Origin: Verrucomicrobiota bacterium
GTDB lineage: Bacteria > Verrucomicrobiota > Verrucomicrobiia > Limisphaerales > AV2
NCBI GenBank assembly: GCA_003219675.1
Contig: QHPW01000141.1
Location: 7,418 to 13,032, forward strand
Reading direction: 5' to 3'
Length of the DNA: 5,615 nucleotides
The notes under the pieces are model-generated. The model was not told where the DNA came from. It saw nothing but the letters and a program-made list of their open reading frames with translations, and made no database searches. This document shows, piece after piece, positions 1 to 5,615 of this stretch. The position numbers were made by a program, and so were the translations under genes. The number at the start of each line of letters is the position of its first letter. Positions within the stretch are counted from its first letter, which is position 1.

Positions 1-1557
<1,557 letters not shown>

Positions 1558-1603
1558 GCAGCGCGACTACACCGGTCACACCTTGTGCCCGAAATAGAGG
1601 ACT

Positions 1604-2200
1604 ATGAACGCCAAACGGATTGAGAGCATTTCGCCGGAGAGGATCGAGCGCATCGTTTTGTTGATTCGAGGGCAAAAGGTCATTTTGGATTTTCATTTGG
1701 CGGAGCTTTATGGGGTCTCAACGAAAGCGTTCAACCAGGCGGTGACCCGAAACCGAGAGAGATTTCCAAAGGACTTTATGTTCCAACCCACTCGGCCAGA
1801 GTTTGTTGGAATCTTGAAGTCACAAATTGTGACTTCAAGATTGGATCACGGAGGACGCAGAAAGCTGCCCTTCGCCTTCAGCGAGCAAGGCGTCGCCATG
1901 CTGTCGAGCGTTCTGCGCAGCCCGCGAGCGGTGCGCGTGAACGTCGAAATCATGCGCGCGTTCGTGCGCTTGCGGCAATGGCTCGCGTCCAATTCTGAAT
2001 TGGCGAAACGGCTGGACGATTTGGAAAAGAAATACGACCGCAAATTCAAAATTGTTTTTGAGGCGATCCGACAACTGATGTCCCAACAGGGTCCGGCGAA
2101 ATACCCGGAGCGCCGCGAAATCGGCTTCCACACCTTGCGCGAAACCGGCAACGCCGCGCCGATACCGCGGAAACGGCGCGAGGTGCGGGTCCGTTATTGA
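1604..2200 (+). CDS. ORF6N-domain protein (phage-type DNA-binding family) inserted between sdhA and sdhB
   Basis: The protein has 198 residues. Residues about 11-100 match the ORF6N domain (KilA-N-associated, found in phage and bacterial accessory genes): LLIRGQKVILDFHLAELYGV, then NQAVTRNRERFPKDFMFQ, then LKSQIVTS, GGRRKLPFAFSEQGVAML and an MRAFVRLR helix. Residues about 125-160 (ELAKRLDDLEKKYDRKFKIVF) look like a coiled coil. A basic tail follows the usual REIGFH end and runs about 20 residues further. The family is thought to bind DNA, but its cellular role in chromosomes is unknown. The ATG at 1604 is preceded by AGAGG with a short 3-nt spacing. The stop lies 12 nt before sdhB, so the gene is probably co-transcribed and may be coupled to sdhB translation. 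The first half is visibly more A/T-rich than the flanking sdh genes, which suggests horizontal arrival. No terminal repeats or target duplications were seen. Residues 70-80 are encoded by a near-perfect palindrome. Confidence 0.88.
   Translation: MNAKRIESISPERIERIVLLIRGQKVILDFHLAELYGVSTKAFNQAVTRNRERFPKDFMFQPTRPEFVGILKSQIVTSRLDHGGRRKLPFAFSEQGVAMLSSVLRSPRAVRVNVEIMRAFVRLRQWLASNSELAKRLDDLEKKYDRKFKIVFEAIRQLMSQQGPAKYPERREIGFHTLRETGNAAPIPRKRREVRVRY
1810..1842. repeat. 33-nt perfect palindrome inside the ORF6N gene
   Basis: The left arm AATCTTGAAGTCACAA (1810-1825) is the exact reverse complement of 1827-1842, with a single central A at 1826. Both arms are uninterrupted 16-mers. It lies in frame over codons for I-L-K-S-Q-I-V-T-S-R-L. 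It could act as a protein-binding dyad, a cruciform or an mRNA hairpin; the sequence alone does not say which. Confidence 0.9.
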
Positions 2201-2206
2201 AAAGAG
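2201..2206 (+). promoter_or_regulatory. Likely ribosome binding site of sdhB
   Basis: AAAGAG lies 6 nt before the ATG at 2213, directly after the ORF6N stop codon (2198-2200). It supports 2213 as the start and places the sdhB ribosome site in the short gap created next to the ORF6N gene. Confidence 0.5.
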
Positions 2207-2212
2207 TTTGCC

Positions 2213-2959
2213 ATGAACCTGACCTTGAAAGTCTGGCGCCAAAAGAACGCGGCTTCACCCGGACGCATCGAAAGCTACGAGGCCAAAAACCTCATCCCCG
2301 ACATGTCGTTCCTGGAAATGCTCGACGTGGTGAACGAGGAGCTCATCGCGCGCGGCGAGGAACCGATCGCCTTCGACTCCGATTGCCGCGAAGGCATCTG
2401 CGGCGCCTGTTCGCTCGTCATCAACGGCATCCCGCACGGCGGTCAAAAAGGGACCACCGTCTGCCAACTCCACCTGCGGCATTTCAAGGACGGCGACACC
2501 ATCACCATCGAACCCTGGCGCGCCAACGCCTTCCCGGTCATCCGCGACCTCGTCGTGGACCGCAGCGCGTTCGATCGCGTCATTCAGGCCGGCGGTTTCA
2601 TTTCCGTCTCGACCGGCGGCGTGCCCGACGCCAACGCGATCCCGATCTCCAAAGACGACGCCGACCGCGCCATGGACGCCGCGCAGTGCATCGGCTGCGG
2701 CGCCTGTGTCGCCGCGTGCAAGAACGCGAGCGCGATGCTCTTCGTGGCCGCGAAGGTTTCCCACCTCGGCTTGCTCCCGCAGGGCAAAGTCGAGAAGGAA
2801 CGGCGCGTGATGAACATGGTCAATGCGATGGACGCGGAAGGCTTTGGCAACTGCACCGTCACCGGATCGTGCGAAGCGGTTTGCCCGAAGGAAATCAGCC
2901 TGAGCTTCATCGCCCGGATGAACCGCGACTATGCCGTGGCGCTTCTAAACGGCGCGTAG
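2213..2959 (+). CDS. sdhB: Succinate dehydrogenase/fumarate reductase iron-sulfur subunit
   Basis: This 248-residue subunit carries electrons from the SdhA flavin to the quinone site at the membrane anchor. All cluster ligands are present. The [2Fe-2S] cluster is bound by C58, C63, C66 and C84 (CREGICGAC, then C84) in the N-terminal ferredoxin domain. By family rule, [4Fe-4S] is bound by C159, C162, C165 (CIGCGACVAAC) and C224, and [3Fe-4S] by C169, C214 and C220 (C-x5-C-x3-CP). The length is normal for the family. The start ATG gives the typical MNLTLKVWRQ beginning and has AAAGAG 6 nt upstream. The gene follows sdhA in order and direction but is separated from it by the ORF6N gene, an unusual interruption. 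It ends 11 nt before a repeat copy and is convergent with the next gene. A long out-of-frame ORF across it is a GC-rich shadow. Confidence 0.97.
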   Translation: MNLTLKVWRQKNAASPGRIESYEAKNLIPDMSFLEMLDVVNEELIARGEEPIAFDSDCREGICGACSLVINGIPHGGQKGTTVCQLHLRHFKDGDTITIEPWRANAFPVIRDLVVDRSAFDRVIQAGGFISVSTGGVPDANAIPISKDDADRAMDAAQCIGCGACVAACKNASAMLFVAAKVSHLGLLPQGKVEKERRVMNMVNAMDAEGFGNCTVTGSCEAVCPKEISLSFIARMNRDYAVALLNGA

Positions 2960-2970
2960 CGAAAAGCTCC

Positions 2971-3020
2971 CCCAACGACAGAAACCAGGGCTCGACTGAG
3001 TCTCGCCCCACCCCGGTTCA
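2971..3020 (+). repeat. Interspersed GC-rich repeat, copy 1
   Basis: About 50 nt running from CCCAACGAC through the core GAGTCTCGCCCCACC to GGTTCA. It matches the reverse complement of 4799-4847 with about four differences, including one gap, and its core matches 4852-4882. It fills the gap between the convergent sdhB and the minus-strand gene. Read on the minus strand, its end supplies that gene's TGA stop (3020-3018). It resembles a REP-like family; no associated transposase lies in the window. Confidence 0.85.
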
Positions 3021-4653
3021 TGGAGACGGCTCCGCAGGCTCTGTTTCTGCGCGGGATTCGATGGGAGGAGAACTTCCCGTTCCCTCCGGCGGCACGGGCC
3101 CCTGCGCGGTCCGCTGGTTGGCGGGGGGACCTTCCCGAGGCGTTTCGGTCGGCGAAGCGGATTCCGCATTGACAATCGGCTTTGAACTCTCCGGGATTTC
3201 ATCGTTCGCGGCGGTCGGCTCAGGGCCGGACTCCGCCCGCTTCGGCTCCGGCCTGGGCGTTTTTACAATCGGTCTCCGGGCACTCTCAATCCTGCCGTTG
3301 GCAAACTCCAAAACGTGCCCTTGATGAATCAGCCAGTGTAAATCCGCAATGACCAGGGTTTGTTCCGCCGTCGGTTCGCGCATGTCTGAATGTGACGCCA
3401 CTGAAGAAGCCTCAGGTTGGCCCGGGTTCACCGTCACCTCGGCGGGCGCCGGCGTTACAGGCGCAACCACCGCCTGGGGCGAGGGCGCCAGCGCTTCAAT
3501 CAATTGCCGGCGCGTGCATCCTGAATGGGCGTTGATGTATTCCACGATGCGCTTGACTCCTTCGGAGACCGGCGTCGCTTGCAGATCGAGATAATGCGGC
3601 CGCGCGACCGCGACATGGGTGATGGTCTTATTGACTTTGAAGAATTGCAGGCCGTGCGTGGCGAATTGCTGGCTCAGCGTGGTGACGACTTTGAGCGGGA
3701 ACCGCTGCTGTTCGTCCCAGGCGCGGCGCAGCAGCTGGCGCAAAGCCGGCGTCGGCAACTGTTGCGCTGCCGTGCCCGGCAGCGCGTGCGATTCGATCGA
3801 GCGGAGGATGTTTCCGAAATGCACCTCGCGGAAGTGCTTTTCCACCTCTTCCAGGCCGGCGAGCTTTTTCGTCTCGGGCACGTTGAGGCAACTGTATTCC
3901 GTCTTCCAGCTCTGGTCTTCGACCCACTTCTTGACCACCGCTTCGTCCTTCACGATTATGACCTTCGCCTTGTAAACCTCGAAGGGCATGCCTGAAAACC
4001 GCTCCGCGTGCAGCTTGCGCAGCTTGTTCTGGTAATCGTGATAGTTCGGCGGTCCGAGAATCACTCCGCTCAAACTGCATTGCGCGACGAAGGTGTAAGT
4101 GCCTTTGGGCGGATCGGTCGGCGTGCGTTCGGCTTTGTAAAACGTGTCAAAGTGTTTTCGCAACACATGATTCACGGCGTCCTGATCGGAAAGCCAGAGC
4201 GTGTTGTCCAGGTTGCAAAGCCAGAGCGGTTGGGCGATCAGTCCGTCCGGCTTTTTCACCACGCTGAAGGTGACCTGATACCGGTCCGGCCGTTTCAGAA
4301 TCAAATGGCCGATGTCAAAAACCGGATACGCGCGCCCGGTCAGCTTGATCTGGCGCGCAAGCGATTCAACGCCCCTCTCCTCCGGCACAAACTGCACGAC
4401 AATCTCCGGCAATGCCAGGGCCGGTTCGCGTTTCTCTTCGCGTTGCGGTCGGGTGAAACGGCCGCCCCGCTCCCCACGCGGCGGGACTGCTCGTTCATCG
4501 CGCGGTCTGCGTTCACGGACTCGGACCGGATTCCCCTTCGCCGCCTTCGTATTTGGAGTAGCGATTGGCGTCCGGCGACTGCCTGGCCCAGGCGGGCAGG
4601 AGCTGCAGCTCCAGGTCCTCTAAATCCAAACCGCTGTCAGGCGAATCGCTCAT
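3018..4653 (-). CDS. Conserved uncharacterised protein, probably frameshifted near its N-terminus
   Basis: I do not recognise a named family. The body (stop TGA at 3020-3018) is open upstream to 4620 but offers no start except a TTG at 4412, which lacks a ribosome site. In the neighbouring frame, an ATG at 4653 begins MSDSPDSG and continues LDLEDLELQLLPAWA and NRYSKYEGGEG, then meets a stop at 4515-4513. Skipping one G in the GGGG run at 4533-4536 joins both into about 544 residues. The joined protein has an acidic start, an Arg/Pro-rich basic linker (about 40-80) and a globular core (about 81-390) containing GVESLARQIKLTGRAYP, CNLDNTLWLS, SGVILGPPNYHDYQNKLRKLH and VEDQSWKTEYSCLNVPE. RIVEYINAHSGCTRRQLIEAL, then after a linker IADLHWLIHQGHVLEFANG, resembles a split winged helix. 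A Pro/Glu/Ser-rich disordered tail ends at the repeat. The basic linker hints at nucleic-acid binding, but that is inference. An alternative start is the ATG at 4677. Confidence 0.75.
4533..4536 (-). other. Frameshift site in the uncharacterised minus-strand gene
   Basis: The minus strand reads GGC GAA GGG GAA TCC in the N-terminal frame, which hits TGA at 4515-4513. Dropping one G of the GGGG run gives GAA GGG AAT CCG and continues through the basic linker into the long body frame. A true one-base insertion, a homopolymer sequencing error or a +1 slippage site (GGG re-pairing with GGG) would look alike here. Confidence 0.7.
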
Positions 4654-4667
4654 GTCATTACGTCGAC

Positions 4668-4685
4668 GGCGCGCCATGGCGCGCC
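4668..4685. promoter_or_regulatory. 18-nt perfect palindrome at the gene start
   Basis: GGCGCGCCATGGCGCGCC is fully self-complementary and includes the alternative ATG (4677-4675) of the minus-strand gene. It lies just downstream of a candidate promoter, so it could be an operator. Chance in GC-rich DNA cannot be excluded. Confidence 0.35.
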
Positions 4686-4689
4686 CCGA

Positions 4690-4718
4690 ACAAAAGGGGA
4701 TTATCATCCCTCTTTTGT
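4690..4718. terminator. Hairpin with A/T-rich base; possible bidirectional terminator or attenuator
   Basis: ACAAAAGGGGAT (4690-4701) pairs with ATCCCTCTTTTGT (4706-4718), a 12-bp stem with one bulged T (4711) and a 4-nt loop. The T run on either strand fits an intrinsic terminator. However, it overlaps the candidate -10 element of the minus-strand gene and lies only about 12 nt from the ATG at 4677, so it could instead control that gene. Function is unproven. Confidence 0.4.
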
Positions 4719-4727
4719 GGAATGCAA
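4700..4727 (-). promoter_or_regulatory. Candidate sigma70-like promoter for the uncharacterised minus-strand gene
   Basis: On the minus strand, GATAAT (4705-4700) matches TATAAT at five of six positions. It lies 16 nt after TTGCAT (4727-4722), a poor -35 match. Transcription would begin about 15-20 nt before the ATG at 4677, or about 40 nt before the ATG at 4653. The -10 sits inside a hairpin. Weak evidence. Confidence 0.35.
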
Positions 4728-4798
4728 GCGTCAGGTTGGCGACAATGGCGTTGCTGCGGCGCATCAGACACTCGCCTGAAAAGTCGTGGTGCTCTTTG

Positions 4799-4883
4799 TG
4801 AACCGGGTGGGGCGAGACTCCGTCGAGCCCTGATTTCCGTCGTTGGGAGGTCAGGACTCGACGGAGTCTCGCCCCACCGTTCA
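4799..4883. repeat. Long inverted repeat (two repeat copies head to head) forming a hairpin
   Basis: The arms 4806-4827 and 4857-4878 are perfect 22-bp reverse complements with the core GGGGCGAGACTCCGTCGAG. Past one mismatch (C4828/A4856) the stem continues for 5 bp (4829-4833 with 4851-4855), leaving a 17-nt loop. Outside a 2-nt bulge, TGAAC (4799-4803) pairs with GTTCA (4879-4883). The left arm with its flank is the reverse complement of copy 1 at 2971-3020. This looks like a paired REP/BIME-type element between two minus-strand genes. It could stop or stabilise the transcript from the deoxyhypusine-synthase-like gene. Confidence 0.88.
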
Positions 4884-5052
4884 TGGTCCCGATGGGCGGT
4901 TGGAAAACCGTGGGAACTGCCGCCGGAACCTGCACGCTGGAAGCGTCCTTTCAGGCTGCGGGTTGGCGGGGCTTCCCAGCCACGCGTTCCTGCACATGGC
5001 CTGCCAATCCCGGGTGTCAGAACGCGCAGGTGGCCCCCGGCCCGCTTCGAAA
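4884..5052. other. Non-coding spacer downstream of the deoxyhypusine-synthase-like gene
   Basis: No convincing coding sequence on either strand. It holds several small dyads: CGGTT-GGAA-AACCG (4897-4910), ACGCT-GGA-AGCGT (4934-4946), and a longer pairing of 4983-4996 with 5025-5036 (12 bp with two bulged C's, 28-nt loop). The last begins 17 nt past the stop of the minus-strand gene but has no T run. The whole stretch may be an extended flank of the repeat element. With 4678-4883 it makes a 375-nt gene-free region. Confidence 0.5.
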
Positions 5053-5615
5053 CTAATTCTTCCTCAGGCCGGCGCCGCTGGCGCGTTTGGCGATTTTTCG
5101 GCCGGTCTTGACCTTTGCGACTGTGCCGGCCTCGAGGTACCTCGCCTTCACCTTGTCCAGCATTTCGTCGCGGCGGTCGTAGAGCCGTTTCAATTTCCGG
5201 GGTTTCACGCGGCTCAGACAATAGGCGGTCAACAGGGGCAGCGCGATGGTCGAGTCCACATACGCAACGACGCAATCAGGCAGCGTGTCCGGATCGACTT
5301 TGCCCCAACTCACCGCTTCGGCCGGCGTGGCGCCGGAAAGGCCGCCGGTATCGGGACGGGCATCGGTGCACTGGAGGAAGTAATCGTGGCCCTTTTCCGG
5401 CAGGCCCATGACCTCCTGGATTTGGGGCTCAGTCTGAAGCATGAAGTTTTTTGGGGAACCGCCGCCCAGGATGAATACGCTGGATTTGTGCCCGGTGGAT
5501 TTCGCTTCATAGACAATCGCTGCCGTCTGATTGACGTCGCGATTCACGTCGAACAGCAGCTTCGAATCGCGCAGGGCCATGGCGGCCACATTCATCCCGA
5601 TCGAGCTGTCGCCGG
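5053..5615 (-). CDS. Deoxyhypusine-synthase-family protein, C-terminal part (5' end outside the window)
   Basis: 186 residues are visible. The frame continues past the ATG at 5595 (GDSSIG precedes MNVAAMAL), so the true start lies beyond the window. Family features are FILGGGSPKNF and the C-terminal active-site segment EAVSWGK, whose lysine (codon 5301-5299) corresponds to the lysine that forms the covalent imine with the aminobutyl group in human deoxyhypusine synthase (K329). The usual YVDSTIALPLL follows, then a long basic C-terminal tail (RKLKRLYDRRDE to GLRKN). Known members transfer the aminobutyl group of spermidine using NAD. Bacteria lack eIF5A, so the acceptor here is probably a small amine such as putrescine, giving homospermidine, as proposed for other bacterial homologues (some annotated speY). 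That part is inference. The next gene downstream is 400 nt away with hairpins between, so a shared operon is unlikely. Confidence 0.9.
   Translation of the reverse strand, partial: GDSSIGMNVAAMALRDSKLLFDVNRDVNQTAAIVYEAKSTGHKSSVFILGGGSPKNFMLQTEPQIQEVMGLPEKGHDYFLQCTDARPDTGGLSGATPAEAVSWGKVDPDTLPDCVVAYVDSTIALPLLTAYCLSRVKPRKLKRLYDRRDEMLDKVKARYLEAGTVAKVKTGRKIAKRASGAGLRKN

Noticed and set aside
1573..1590. Small dyad GGTCACA...TGTGCC upstream of the ORF6N gene
   Set aside because: Short with a bulge and no T run; not distinguishable from chance.
2197..3324. 375-residue plus-strand ORF overlapping sdhB and the convergent gene
   Set aside because: Arg/His-rich out-of-frame translation across the verified sdhB frame; crosses the repeat and the end of the opposite gene.
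4410..4412. TTG as the true start of the uncharacterised gene
   Set aside because: No ribosome site upstream, and the frame plus an adjacent-frame N-terminus with a proper ATG continue upstream, favouring a frameshifted longer gene.
4661..4685. Adjacent GTCGAC and GGCGCGCC/CCATGG sites suggesting vector or linker sequence
   Set aside because: The palindrome is in frame with a plausible gene start and flanked by natural-looking sequence; such sites are common in GC-rich DNA.
4008..5111. 367-residue plus-strand ORF
   Set aside because: Runs antisense to the conserved minus-strand gene, then through the repeat hairpin and spacer; composition is repetitive and not protein-like.
4658..5275. 205-residue minus-strand ORF reading through the spacer and hairpin
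   Set aside because: Begins inside the deoxyhypusine-synthase-like gene in the wrong frame and translates both repeat arms (GVSPH, GETPSS).

Overview
The window most resembles a chromosomal segment of a GC-rich member of the PVC group, probably a Verrucomicrobium of the Pedosphaera/Limisphaerales type. This is inferred from three things: a succinate dehydrogenase flavoprotein of the RTFYARGQTGQQ / HRNESCGGHFREE type, a bacterial deoxyhypusine-synthase-like gene, and GC-rich interspersed repeats of a kind I associate with those genomes. No rRNA, tRNA, CRISPR array or transposase was seen.

Left part, + strand (1-2959): the C-terminal four fifths of sdhA (cut by the window edge), a 198-residue ORF6N-domain gene, and a complete sdhB. 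The two Sdh subunits form the peripheral catalytic arm of succinate:quinone oxidoreductase or fumarate reductase (flavin plus three Fe-S clusters). The membrane anchor gene is not visible and would be expected upstream of sdhA. The ORF6N gene is an intruder: phage-type, less GC-rich, and placed in the same direction between two subunits of one enzyme. It contains a striking 33-nt palindrome.

Middle, - strand (4653 down to 3018): an uncharacterised basic protein convergent with sdhB. Its N-terminus and body lie in two frames that join at a GGGG run (4533-4536), so it is either frameshifted or affected by a sequencing error. Joined, it is about 544 residues.

Intergenic region (4678-5052): a candidate promoter/hairpin/palindrome cluster just upstream of that gene, then a long hairpin made of two inverted copies of a repeat. 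A third copy of about 50 bp lies between sdhB and the convergent gene and supplies that gene's stop codon.

Right edge, - strand (5615 down to 5053): the C-terminal part of a deoxyhypusine-synthase-family protein that keeps the catalytic-lysine segment. It more likely acts in polyamine metabolism than in hypusine formation.

I see no clear multi-gene defence or other undescribed system. The most notable items are the ORF6N gene inside the sdh operon with its internal palindrome, the frameshifted conserved gene, and the repeat family.
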